Assembly: GCA_914767715.1 (NCBI GenBank)
Contig: OU612067.1
Span: forward strand, 25,332,162 to 25,396,161
DNA: 64,000 bases
Reading direction: 5' to 3'
Origin: Membranipora membranacea
Lineage: Eukaryota; Bryozoa; Gymnolaemata; Cheilostomatida; Membraniporidae
Shown here: positions 23,686 through 36,158 of the stretch, one piece after another
Layout: every line of letters starts with the position of its first letter
How positions within the stretch are numbered: position 1 is the first letter of the stretch
Position numbers and translations under genes: made by a program
Notes under the pieces: model-generated
What the model was told of the DNA's origin: nothing
The model's input: only the letters and a program-made list of their open reading frames with translations
Databases searched by the model: none

Positions 23686-24881
23686 ATCCGATTTATAAGA
23701 ATTTTTCCTGAATAGCTGGTTGGAGGGTATTCAATATTCAAACTGTCCTCTTCTATCATAGTTAGATCGCCTACCTACCGCATTGTAACCACGTGGCTTG
23801 TTGGTGAACAGGCCTGGATTAATTTAGGAAACAAAACACAGATTTTAGCCATATCACACCAGCAAGCCCACTGTCATTTAACCACAAAATCTAGCCGACC
23901 AGGCAATATAATGATCAAAATAATGTGCACACTATGTGTTACATGCTAATGCCCTCCCACCACACTGCACAGACCTGACCACAGCCCACAGCTGTCCTAC
24001 TTACTTCTTCAAAACAAAACATTACGATACATTTCTGTCTGCCATAATAATAAGCATTGCATCGACTGGTTGGAGAAGAAGAATGCTGATTGGTTAACCA
24101 TTGGTCAGATCGTTTCTAATTGGATGATAATCTTATGTAGTTGTAATGAGGCAAACAACTGCTTGAGGTCAAGGTCACTACATTGAGCTCAACAATTTTA
24201 TATGTCTCTTCTGAGGCCGGATATTGTTAATAAAAATAAGAGATATATAGTCGCTGCTAGCTTGTTACAACTGAGTTAGTATGTATGTTCACTCATTAGC
24301 CACCTGCCTATAGAATTTGGAAACAATGCCCTTATTACAAACGCGGTATGCTTGACTAAGTTTTAACCACTCATGGACATTAACCATGCGGCTACAATAC
24401 GCGACCTTACGGTATAAAGATGTAGAATAAGAAAATTGAGGTTAGTGAGAAGCCTCACACAAAGAATACTTCTTGTCTACAACATGCCTGAGTGTTTGTG
24501 ATGTTATATTTGCGCAGATGCCGATGACCACATATATGAATATCAAACAAAATTCATCAATTATACCTTCCAGAACCCAGAAAGATTAAATCTTGAAGAC
24601 TCACACCCTGTCTGACAGGTATTATTAATTCCAGTACAGGTCCACTACAAGGTTAACCTTACAGGCGAAATATTAACGAGAGACTATAATTCAAATTTTG
24701 TTAATAAATCTACATATCAAACAATCTTGAGAGCTGCTTAGTAAAGGCAGCACGTACTTTTTTTTGGGCTGTACTTAATCTAGAGATCACAATCGATATT
24801 TAGAATGGAAAAGGAAATCAAGGTAGGATACCTACCTGTGACTGGATAGAGAAAAGCAACAGCTACCAGGAGCAAAGTCAT
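23686..24881 (-). pseudogene. Receptor relic upstream of copy 2 (duplicate of the 12-13 kb relic)
   Basis: The leader exon 24836-24881 (MTLLLVAVAFLYPVT) and CUB-exon stub 23686-23770 match the relic at 12111-13046. Both were carried by the 11.6-kb duplication. The intervening mariner-type MITE here has an extra segment of about 280 bases (about 23908-24190) that copy 1 lacks. Confidence 0.6.
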
Positions 24882-25304
24882 TCTCAAACCACTCCCGTCT
24901 CTTGTTATTCTGTCCAACTTTTAGGATGTCGGGACATTTACAACAGCATGTGTACTAGATGCAATGCACTGCAAAAATGAATAACCATTTATTATACGCC
25001 TACATAACCTCCCTGTTGCCTTTGTTGAGTTAATGCAGGAGTAATCATTCTCATCAAGTATATACAATCTAAAAGACAAATTGTAATTTTGTTGGATCAG
25101 AGAAAAGAAAATAACTTATTTCAATAGGACTGTACTGGACTCAATGATTTCCTTTGGGTCAATAAGTTATCACAAAAATCAAAGAAGTAAATGAGGAAGT
25201 TGACACACTGTCATTATGTAAGAAACACTCAAAGAATAGGTAAAAAGGGATATTAGAAGTGAGTTATGTGTGATCGTAGATCACTTAATCATTACACCTG
25301 TACC

Positions 25305-27303
25305 ATGGGCCCCTGGGACTTTCATGTCTTTACTTTGCCAATGTCCACTATCAACCACCCAAAAAACACCAAACAGGGTAAGACACAAAAAAAATTTTTT
25401 TTACAACCTACCTTGAAATCTCTCACACTAACTCAGCCCTCCTTCCTCTTTCATTTGCCTCAGGTTTGACCCAGCCGGCACAACTGTATCTAAACTATGT
25501 TGAAAAGATGTTTACCTTAGAGGCTGAACTACGTCTGCCTAATGTGGCAATCTGTCACGCTATTATATGTTGGAATGGTGCATTTTAGTAGATATTGTTA
25601 CGATATATAAACTGCCTCTGCTACACATCTAACTAGAGGCTTGTATATATAGTAACCATGCGTTTTCTACACAGCAAATTTATACACAATATATCATACC
25701 TCAGTATATATTTCATTTTAATTGCGATTTATTAGATTTAATATCAATTAGCATTTAGGAAGGTGTTTTACTCATAGTGATTTAGTCCACTGTGGACGTT
25801 GAGTAGTAGGCCCATTAAACCATTGGACTTCCACTAGTGAAGGGGAAGTTATTGAGTCATTCACTCTTGACTGTTATTACGAATACAATCTGGTTCAACT
25901 TTATTCGCAAAGAACATTAAGTGGTGCTTAATGCAGGTAATTTAAACCCTGGCTATTTATTAACCAATTTCAAAATACTGACATGTATTAATGTTTCAAA
26001 GTTATTGAATAATGGTTTATTTAAATAATTATATTGCACTGTTGTGTTGTCACAAGGGCTTACCAAACGTTAGCAGCTTACCAGGGGAGATAAATGCAAG
26101 TAATGTATACAAATTCAACAGCTACGCAGTCATGAACGCATCGTTCCCATGCAGTTTAGAGACTAGATTTGATTTTAAGAAAATGGAATACAACAGTGCA
26201 ATATAGAATTGCACACAATTTGGAGCCACACAGAGTGTTAGCAAACAAATTGCAAAGCATTTTTTTCCCATATGATGCCAGTATTCTTGCCAATTACTCT
26301 CTAGTAAAGTAGCTGTAGTTACTGCGCAGTTACCATATTGGAAAAAACTGTGTTGTTTTGTATGCACCATTTATGCTTCTACGTGGTCATAAACGCATCA
26401 TTCCCATGCGGTCTAGAGACTAGATTTGATTTTAAGAAAATGGAATACAACAGTGCAAAATAGAATTGCACACAATTTGGAGCCACACAGAGTGTCAGCA
26501 AACAAATGGCAAAGCATTTTATCACATATGATCATTCATGATGCCAGTATTCTTGCAAATTACTCTCGAGTAAAGTAGCTGTAGTTACTGCGCAGTTACC
26601 ATACTGGAAAAAACTGTGTTGCTTTGTATGCACCATTTATGCATCTACAAGATATTGAATGTTAAACGTGTACCATGCAACACAGAAACAATCCAATTGC
26701 GACATTGGAAACATGTTGCCGCATACAATGTGCCCGCTGGGGAAGTTTCTAGCACAAACAGAGCTGACTTTATGGACCAGAGAAAAAAATTCCTGTCACA
26801 AAATTCACAAAATCTGAGTAGGCTGAAATGGCTGCATGACTATTGACATCCCCACATGATTATTGTACTTTTTTCTTTATTTCACTAAATTGGTTCTTTT
26901 TACACTCATATATGATTTCTCATAGTTTATTAGAAGGTTAAAAATTAATTAATATAATTGAGAGCTCATATATGAGTGTAAAAAGAACCAATTTAGTGAA
27001 ATAAAGAAAAAAGTACAATAATCATGTGGGGATGTCAATAGTCATGCAGCCATTTCAGCCTACTCAGATTTTGTGAATTTTGTGACAGGAATTTTTTTCT
27101 CTGGTCCATAAAGTCAGCTCTGTTTGTGCTAGAAACTTCAAACCTGAGGCAAATGAAAGAGGAAGGAGGGCTGAGTTAGTGTGAGAGATTTCAAGGTAGG
27201 TTGTAAAAAATTTTTTTTTGTGTCTTTCCCTGTTTGGTGTTTTTTGGGTGGTTGATAGTGGACATTGGCAAAGTAAAGACATGAAAGTCCCAGGGGCCCA
27301 TGA
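25305..27303. mobile_element. Mutator-like foldback element with 9-bp target duplication
   Basis: The ends are perfect inverted repeats starting ATGGGCCCCTGGGACTTTC. ACCTGTACC flanks both sides (25296-25304 and 27304-27312). The right arm is continuous (about 26958-27303). The left arm is split into an outer part (25305-25469) and an inner part (26744-26925) by a nested 1272-bp insertion. Restoring the split gives two arms of about 345 bases around a short loop. A 9-bp duplication with long arms is the signature of MULE/foldback elements. No transposase is present. Confidence 0.8.
25470..26741. mobile_element. Nested element with CCCAGC-type termini
   Basis: It begins CCCAGCCGGCACA and ends in the inverse (tgtgcccgctggg read as CCCAGCGGGCACA), with GA on each side. 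Removing it joins the left arm of the host foldback element to match its right arm. Inside are two tandem copies of a unit of about 260 bases (26126-26384 and 26388-26650). The family is not recognised and there is no ORF of note. Confidence 0.6.
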
Positions 27304-27645
27304 CCTGTACCAAGAACATTAGCAAAATTATTATAAAACAACCAGATATTACTTTGGAGTTGCCCAGCCTCACATAAAGAGAAGGCAACTCGCAATTTAC
27401 ATCAGCCCAACGATAACTATCATTCAGGTAGGAGTGGCCTTACGGATTTCTATCTCCGTTGGTACTCTACTCCCGAGACTGGACTTATTCAAATGTGCTT
27501 GAGTTCCTAGTTCTCCAGTTCGGGTGGGGTATCTTCTCAGTTTGAGAACTCAAGCACATTTTAATTAGTTCAGTCGCTACGCTGCACAGATAACCAACCT
27601 GAACTGATTGGTGCACCTGCGCAAAGTGGTCCTAACCACTAAAAC

Positions 27646-27933
27646 CATTGAATTCCATATCTGGAATAGCATCATTAGCTTTCTTTTGCAAAACAAAGGG
27701 CTTGCAAAAATAGCCAGTCCCTAGTAGCAATCTAGAAATGCCCTAATCATCGACACTGTATGGGGTATAATTACTGTTTGCAATTTTGTAAACAAGACAA
27801 TTTCTCAGGTTAATTATTCATGCTACTAGGGACAGCCAATCAGATAACAGTCAGATGGGTCCCTGTGTTTAGTGTCCTAACCGTATAACGCTATGATACT
27901 ATTTCCATTCTAAGAGAAGAATCTAATTCAGTG
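27646..27933. mobile_element. hAT-like MITE, 288 bp
   Basis: ACTAAAAC lies on both sides (27638-27645 and 27934-27941). The empty site is seen in the sister block at about 13577-13585. The ends are short inverted repeats (CATTGAATT / ..AATTCAGTG). An 8-bp duplication with CA..TG ends is typical of hAT elements. It inserted after the block duplication. Confidence 0.7.
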
Positions 27934-28078
27934 ACTAAAACGCACTCCATTAGCTGTCATTACTTACGGAAATTAACAGATTGGGGCTGAAAACAAGCAA
28001 ATAAACAAAAAGTTGCAAGAGGAAAATAGTTTTTAGCTGAATTATATTTTCCATTTTGAATGACAGTTACAATTTCCA

Positions 28079-28690
28079 ATACCATAATTCCTCACCTATA
28101 GATCGGCGATTTATAAGTGAAGGCGGCTGTAAGAGAGTAGCATATAGACGCGACTATCATTTGAAGCATTTTTATATTTATTTTGGACTAAAACCTATCA
28201 ATCACTGAAGTTGAATAGATCGGTGGTAAAGTGTGCGACTTGTTAGCATGAAGTTGCGAGTTCAAAACCCACTGAGGGCAGTTTTTTGCCAAAACTACTC
28301 ATTTGTAGTGAGTGAATGTGTGCCACAAAATTCAAATTTTTCAACAATCAGCATATCATATCTCTCACAGTCTTTCAAAATAAATAAAACATGCCAAGAA
28401 CCTCATACACCATCCAGCAGAAACTTGAAGTATTGAGAACAGTTGAAAAGAATAACAACCTTGACAAGACTGCAAGGGAATTGAACATTAATAGACGCTT
28501 GATTCAAAGATGGAGGCCATGGAGAGCTTCCAAACATCAACTACTGATATGATTCACTTATAAGACACGGTGTCTTATAGCTGTGGGGTGTCTTATAGCT
28601 GTGGGGTGTCTTATAACTGGAGCATTTTTATTTTTTCTGAGGGGGGTGATTCACTTATAAGTACGCTGACCTATAGGTGAGGTATTACGA
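28079..28690 (+). mobile_element. Pogo/Tigger-like MITE, copy d
   Basis: Both ends are present (taccataattcctcacctat and the inverse ..ataggtgaggtattacg), with the tRNA-like segment and the 53-codon HTH frame. It lies directly beside a CUB relic. Confidence 0.6.
28391..28552 (+). CDS. Helix-turn-helix ORF of the MITE, copy d
   Basis: A 53-aa frame like copy b, inside the MITE at 28079-28690, whose two ends are both present (cctcacctatag and its inverse). Confidence 0.4.
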   Translation: MPRTSYTIQQKLEVLRTVEKNNNLDKTARELNINRRLIQRWRPWRASKHQLLI

Positions 28691-28692
28691 TA

Positions 28693-28882
28693 AATGGTGA
28701 ATGTATCATAATCATCGCTTGATGTTGATAGTGATGTGTTTGGTAGGAAATTTAAAATTGCTTTTGTCTTTCCCTGTGTATTGTAGAAGCCAGCTAAAAA
28801 GTTTGGGCCGAGAATTTGCCGGAGGAGTAAGTCTAGGTGTATCAAATATCAACAGCGCCCTCTTCTTGCATTATAAAGAAGC
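28693..28882 (-). pseudogene. Decayed CUB exon of the receptor family
   Basis: The minus strand reads MQEEGAVDI, stop, YT, stop, TYSSGKF, and after a frame change ILGPNFLAGFYNTQGKTKAI, matching the start of the CUB exon (MKEEGTLNIEYTQTNSS.. LSPNY.. NTQGGTK) of the live copies. It has stops and at least one frameshift. No leader or later exons were seen. The sister block lost this segment by deletion at 14298. Confidence 0.6.
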
Positions 28883-28899
28883 CTAGAGACATAGAACTA

Positions 28900-31740
28900 C
28901 AAGAAAGGAACCATTGAGAAGACTCGCACCATTTCTGATATATACTGCGAGCAAACAGATCATTATGATCATATATTGCGCCTAACTCAGCCTAGCTGGT
29001 GACACACACAAATGAATCTTGGCTTCTCGGCCTTCTCTGTACACACAGTTTAGGAGGTATTTTATGGCCTTACATCTAGGATGCATTCTAGTTTTCTAGG
29101 ATGTATCACATTCTCAGTAAGAGGATTTAGGGCACCTTGCATTCCTTTTTAGGGGCAGCTCATTCTTTTGTTTCCTACTAAGCAGCAATTTAGTATTGGC
29201 GATAAGTATTTGGCCTTGGGTATCCTATTGATAAAAATGTGGGAGTGACCTGTTTCTGATTGTATGGTATTGGGCAGAAGCATCACGCCCAATAGAATTT
29301 TAAACAATTCTCAAAACATGTCACTATCCTGGATAATGATCCTCATTAACGATAAATTTGGAAATCAAAGCAAAAGAAAAAGTAAAGAGTTAGATTATTA
29401 TAGTACTAGTTTTATTATTATGACTGACCAGGATGATATGTCAGCCAAATAAAAAGTCTGTAATATTGATAATAATGATATACAGTCAGTGATGCTGAAA
29501 ATATTGGAGGGTAAATGCTTCCAAAATGCCTAACACAAAAAAGCTCTACATTGAACATTTATTATGATCATCTTTGTACAACTGAAATCAGGAGCAAAAA
29601 AAGATAGAAGTGATAAGCTCCCAAAAATTGATATGCATTGATTTGCATTTTCATGACAGTGATGATATCATAGGGAAGAGTCACACAACAAATGTGCTAT
29701 AGGCAAGCCTGGTGTTTGAAGTGTCGCAGGGACAGAGCACAGTAGACAGTAGTCTGAGCCCCCAGACTTTTGCCTCTCGCCCGACGGCCCTTCGACGAGG
29801 GACAGTGGACTGCAGCTAGATTCGAACCCAGTGCATCTTACACTTGCTTGTTAGAGGGCAGGCGCAGAGACAACAACTTTGAATACTGAAATACTTATTC
29901 ACAGTATGTAGAACATTTACCTTTTCAACGAAAAAATATAGCTGATCCACTCTCCAGATCACGATCTAAACCAAATGCTGTGGATGAACGACTCTCAGGA
30001 GAAACAGAAATTGCAGCCATAACTACCACTTCCCTTGAACGCTGTGTCCATGATCTCAGAATTAAAATATCTCTCAGACGTTGAGACTAACCTTAAACCA
30101 TGCAGGCAAGAAACAACGGGACTAACACTAATTGAAAGTCTGTTGTTATACAACCAGAGAATAGATATACCAATCAGCGACAGAGGTGATCTTCCGAAGC
30201 CCAAAAACACCGGTCATCTAGATATACACGTGCCCGTAAATCTGTGTGGTGGTCTGGGATATCACATGACATGACTGACCAGACCAGAACGTAGTGAGCC
30301 TCTCAAACTAACTATGCTACCCAACAGACCGTTTCAATGTGTAGTTTTTCCATTTAAAACTGATAAGTTTTTCTCTCAGTTGATTTTTACTCATTTATAC
30401 TTAAAACCAGGATATTGATACTGAAATACTGCTTTGAAAATGATGAAGCGGAGAGAAGCACATAGACAATGAAAACCCTCATCAAGATACATAAACTCCA
30501 GCGGAGATGCATATGGTCACGATGGATCTCCCTGTAGATCCCAATACTCTCAAATCCCAAATACCAAGTGATGAACTCATCTCTGGAAAAGAACATTGAA
30601 ACAAGAGAGACAGGAGTCATTATGCTAAGGCGCTACCCATACTTCATGTTTCAGGCTGTTAACCTTCACAGTCCTTATAGGGAGGACTCAAAATAATGTA
30701 GGTCCACAATTTCCGCGTCATCATACATGGGAAAGAAGCCCCACGTACACAAAACCATATATGATATTGCTGCAGCTCTGGCCTTGTTGCAAAACAAATC
30801 ACACTGTATTACACTTGCTGCTGGTGCTTACATGACTCAGAAACATAACTCTACTGTAAACCTCAATAGGGGGTGCAGTCATCGTCAGCATATTAATAAC
30901 ATTTTACCAGTGTTAGATTGTCATTATATTTGGTATAAATGTATAGGAGAGGTATACACTCGAGGGTGCTGGGGGCTGGAACAATCAACAATGAAAGCTC
31001 CCACAGTGGGACTCGAACCCACAACTCCTGCGGCCTCGGCAGTGAATAGCAAGCGCGCTAACCGATTGCGCCATCTCACCACCCCCAAATAGGAATGGGG
31101 TTTGTGCTGCCACTGGTGTGATGTAGAGTCATCCCAAAGTTGACACATTATATCAGCAGCAAGAAGTAAGGTATTAAAGCAAACTTTAGCAGTGTCCATA
31201 TATCCCATTTTTAAAATTTTTTCAGTATTATGTTCATAAATAGGAATCAGCCGAGTCATGTCATGCGGCCACGGTTTTTGGATTCTTTTAGTTCTAGAAT
31301 CAGCCAGCTGCTCAAGAAGACAATATCTTGAAATTACACTGCATGTGGTGTCTTGGTGTGATCTGCTCGACGCAGGGCCACGCTAGCCATATAATCATTC
31401 TTAGCACCCTACTACTAATCTTCCCAAAAACAGGAAAGCACCCTTTGTAAACTGTAGAATCAAAACTGCCCACGATTTCAAATATGATAGTTTTTCGGTT
31501 TTATTAAGAGTTGAACGAGTGTAAAAAAGACTTTCAAAATAATAACAAAAATTAAAATATCTATAGGAATAGGATACTTTTGGGGTAAAAATGATAAAGC
31601 ACAAATAATCAGATTTGAGAAATATTGCATTTGGATAATCAATTTTCCACTAAATAATGTTTATGAATCACACCTCTGAAGTGACAATATTTCATCCACT
31701 CAGAGATTTAATATCTAATATGGCACATCAACTTATCACT
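28900..31740. other. Spacer duplicated from the 14.3-16.6 kb region
   Basis: From 29304 on, the sequence follows 14298-16640 almost base for base, including the gypsy-like fragment and SINE relic. It differs by the SINE insertion at 30947-31098 and small indels. No host gene is visible. Confidence 0.5.
30947..31098 (-). mobile_element. tRNA-derived SINE insertion absent from the sister block
   Basis: On the minus strand an A box (tggcgcaatcggttagc, 31057-31073) and B box (ggttcgagtcccac, about 31007-31020) are tRNA-spaced with an enlarged middle. The matching site near 15975 in the sister block lacks the insertion, so it post-dates the duplication or was lost there. Confidence 0.6.
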
Positions 31741-34287
31741 CTTATTCAAGCTATAAATACTACGATCACGGTTCTCCCGTACCATACAGCTCATTATCTT
31801 CCATCGGGACGGTGCTGACTCCGGCAGCTGCTGCCTTTGAGGGTCTCTTCTTCTTTGTCTCACTCCTTATGTCACTGTATAGGTTAGTGATGTCATTATC
31901 TTGAGCCCTGAAATTGATTTATTTTGAGAGTTATCTTCTCAATGTCCAAGTGGAAGCAACTTTTGAACGTAGAAGTGAAACCTTGCACAAATAAATCAGA
32001 CCATTTAGAAACATTTCAGCAATAAATGCAAATGCTGTCATTGATCGACAAAGTAGATATTAAAATATATATTAGTATATGATATTTGGCCGTATATACA
32101 GTTTGAAACCTCATCTCCATCAACGGAGGAGGGGGACAACTAGGTCTTCACTTACTTGTAAGCCACCCTTTCAGAATAACAAACCAAACACAACCAAAAA
32201 TCTGCCCCATTCTTTTTTTTGTGGGCAATTACTGTAGATCCCACTTACTGTCGGTTGATTGTCTCTCTGTTAGAGTAAAGTGTATCTGCCTCTGGCTGGT
32301 CATCCACTGTTACTTTCTGACGCGGTATACGGGGCGAGTCATATACAGCAGCGCTGTTGTTTGGTGAAACTATGGCTATATTTGGTCTACTTGTTATCAC
32401 CTCTAAATCAACACCCTCATACTCATTTTCAGCGTTTGCTGCAATAAATTTCTGTTCAATACGAATGTGGTCATAAACATTTTGGAGTAGGAATTTACAA
32501 AATACTTATACTTGATCTTAGATGTAATGAGGCACTAGAAAACTGTCATGCCGAATCCTTATCATCTCATGTAACAAAACAAAATCCTCAGATCTGTCGA
32601 GGCACTTACCATTAATATGCTTTCTCTCGTTCTCCATCGGTAGACTTGACATTGGTATTGATGAACTTTCGCTTGGATGAACGGACGGTTCAGTATTTTC
32701 ATGATCTCTGTTACCAAGTAAACATGACATTATTATTTAGATGGAAAATAATATGAGATGAACTCTCTTTATTATCAACTACTAAACATACAGAAGACAT
32801 AGCATCCTAACGGGTCTACAAACTCGGGCCGCAGATACAAGGTTTTATCTAATAATGTCTGAAATTACAAAGTTACCTTTTTCTTCTATTCCTGCGACTG
32901 AGTATGGATAATAAGATAATAATAATGATGAGAAGTAATGCTCCACCTCCAGCGCTGCCAATTATCATGTACAGTGTGTTCCCTGATAACTTATTCCCTG
33001 TTGATTTACCAGTCGGTGTTTCCGTGTAGAGTGTCATCAACCCTTGGTTTATAGAACCTACATAAGAAAATAAAGCTGCATTTGATCTTGAGAAGCAGCA
33101 CACTGCAGCCAGGTGTAGGAGTATGTACCAGATGTTCTTATCTCTAATCAGATAAACTAATAAGAAAGTTATTTTTTGCAGAACCTAATGGCTAATATTG
33201 ACACATTATTCCCAGTTCCAACAGCCCTTATTCTCCAAATGAAAGTTGAGGATTACAGGTGCCATGTAAACAGAGATGGTATCAAATACTTGATTTGAAA
33301 GAGTACTTGCGTTGCTGTCATTGGTCATTTTACCAATTAATTTGAATTTTGTGGCCCTAAATTCGTGTCATTATCCAAGCATTATTATACGTTTCTCTCA
33401 CGCAGTAAGAAATCAACATTACCATATTTAGTTGAGCCAGTAACAGTTCCTGGTTGAGTGGATTGCTGAGTCTTTGTTGTCTGACTTGGTGCCTTGCAGT
33501 TTGGTGTATCAGCTGACCAGATGCTGTCGATACATGATACTTCTTTTGTTTCCCCATCGAAACATGCTACGCTAAATCTAGTATTAGAATCTCCATTTCG
33601 AGTGATTGTGGAATACGGAATATCAGGGCAGATATGGACTGCAAAAAGAAATACAATGGGATGTAACTGGCATCTATGTAAATAAGAATACTTGTATCAA
33701 TTATCGATATTAAATCAGGGAACAACATAAGGTCCTTTAGAGTCCATTTTAAACGAGAACCCTAGAAATTAGTGTCTTCTTAATCAAAAATTGCTATAGT
33801 AAAGTTTTAACTAGTGGAATTTCACTCCAGTGCGTCGCTTTTTCGTTTATTTTAGGAGGAAAAACAAACACACAGATATATATTATTTTATATTTGTTTT
33901 TTGGCCACTGCACTAAATACATCATTTATGATTGCTCTGCATAGTCCAGTGGTATAATAAGAAAGGTGTGCCAAGAAAGGAACTACCAGATTGCGCCAAG
34001 AAAAGTTAAGAAGGTAAACTAGGAGCTTAATAACTTGTACTGGCCATTTATAAGGGTGATTGTTTGTCAACAGTACCAGAAGTCATTCCTAGCTGTTAAA
34101 GCCCACGGCACAACTATCTTTTCTGTAAATTCATCATAAAACATTTTAATTGTGCAAGTTTTGCACAGTTGTATGATTGATGGTTTTTTGGTATTCTGTT
34201 TTTAAAATTAAGACTTTATAATACCACTGATAGGATTCAATGGGATTGAAAATGTATTTCAATCTAATCAAGAATCTAAAAATGTAA

Positions 34288-34331
34288 AGCAAACAAACCA
34301 AAGCAAACAAACCAAAACAAACAAACCATAC
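34288..34331. repeat. Simple repeat (AAACAAACC)n
   Basis: An imperfect array of caaacaaacca-type units lies in the intron beside exon 3 of receptor copy 3. Confidence 0.6.
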
Positions 34332-35966
34332 AAATTTTCAACTCGCCAATAATTTTCACTTACGTTTGTACTTGATAAGGAATCCAGCAAACTTCTCACG
34401 TTCACTTTGTTCTATCAGAGTGAACAGGATGGTATTATCGTTCGATTTGATATCAAAAGTAGTTGTTGATGGTGTGTATCCTCCCCCACCACAGCCATAA
34501 AGTTCAATATCTCCATTGAAGATGGAGAATTGATCTAAAGTAACATCGGCCTTATTGTCGTTTGATGCACAATCCTCTATTTCAGTCCCAATATTGAAGA
34601 AGATGTACTCAATTTCTATTTTTGTTGTTTGTGTAGGTACTGACAGCTTCAATAGATTATTTGCGTCCTTTGGATAATTGAAATTTGTGGCAAAATTGAA
34701 TGTGTCATGGCTCGCTATAAATCCAGAGGGATTCCTATCTGTGATATTCACAAGAGTTCCCTCAGAACTGATCGGGGAAAGAGAATAGATATCTTCCTCA
34801 ACTACAATTATGAAAAAGCCAAGAATTTTGTCAATTTCTAAATGGTACCCAACAAATAGTTGAGAAAAGAGAAGTTCAAACAGTACATCAAATATCAACT
34901 GCCGCACTGAAAATTGTTCTAAATAATACTGTACTATAGGTAAAAATCATGTGTCTTCCTAGATGGGTTTGAGATTAGGCGATTTTATATTAATAGGCAT
35001 ATTAAAAAGTGCAGTGGAGATTTGATGTTTGGGAAGGGAAGAGTGTTGTGTCTGGCTTTCCATGAAAATAATGATGCTTTGTATACTTTTACAACAAAGT
35101 TTCAAAATTCCTCTTACTTCTACTCTGTATCTGAAATTGGCCTCTACAGTTGTCTAGAAACATGACAGATCAGTATAACTGCAAGGTGCATATTGGTATT
35201 CTAGATGAACATTATGAGGCTTACTTCCAAATATTATTCTGAAACCGGATTCGTATCTATCCGCAGAAAATTTGATGTTGATGACTCCATCAGACTGAAT
35301 AGTCATGAAATCAATGTTTCGCATTTTCATACCATTGTAGGCATCATCGTAAAGAACATGTCCACAACTATTTCTCACATCTAATTCCTCTTGAGAACTG
35401 CCAGAAGTCAACTTGAGTGGAACATGACTTCCTGTACACTGATAAACTTCCGCAGGAATGACAGCCAAGTTCAACCAGAAATTTCTCGGAAGAGAATAAT
35501 TTTATCTGGATATGAGTGCCACTGCCACCGTTGGAAATAGTAAAATTTCCTGGGAAACCTGGAGTCACAATATCTCCTGTGGGAAAGGCCGGTGTGTACT
35601 GCAACTGTGTTACTTCTTCTCCTGTCATGGTTAATTGACCTAAAATAATATTTATATAAACCCTAATTAAAACACACTTAACTGCAACTTAACCAAGGTG
35701 CGGAAGGTATGAGGAAGAACATACCCTTCACACTTATGAATCTCAATACCAGACACTTGAAAGTCAAGATCCTCTGATTCATCTCAGACCAGTTTGCTAA
35801 AGATATTCTTTTCATTAGTGTTAACATATATATGACAAAGTTTAGTTGGGGATATAGTTACATCAAATTTGATTCAAAGATGTTGTTACCAATGGGGGTC
35901 TAACCACCACAATCTAGCTTCACCTTTGTCACGCTTATCAATCAAGCAATCACACATAAGCGTCAC

Positions 35967-36158
35967 ATGATCCCCCCCCACTCTAATTTTCTTTGTAATT
36001 TAGAAGACCCATTGTGTGTGTCATTATTCACACATACCACAGCTGTTGTGCTAAAAACGTGTCAAGTAAATAGCCAACTGCCACACATGTCTGTAAAAGG
36101 GCCATCTCCTTATGACAAATACCCATTTGGCAGTGCTAACATCAATTTCAAAGTGTAA
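35967..36158 (+). other. Repeated ORF fragment, unknown (copy 1 of 2)
   Basis: A plus-strand frame ends LKTCQVNSQLPHMSVKG then PYDKYPFGSANINFKV. A second frame at 46210-46392 reads LKTCSLNSHPPHISVKT.. YDKYPSGSA.. INLKV. The two are diverged at DNA level yet keep the peptide pattern. They lie in an intron of copy 3 and in the copy 4/5 spacer. It may be a transposon protein end; the family is not recognised. Confidence 0.3.

Noticed and set aside
25266-25469. 67-aa plus frame also seen inverted at 27138-27395
   Set aside because: This is the arm of the foldback element read on both copies, not a duplicated gene.
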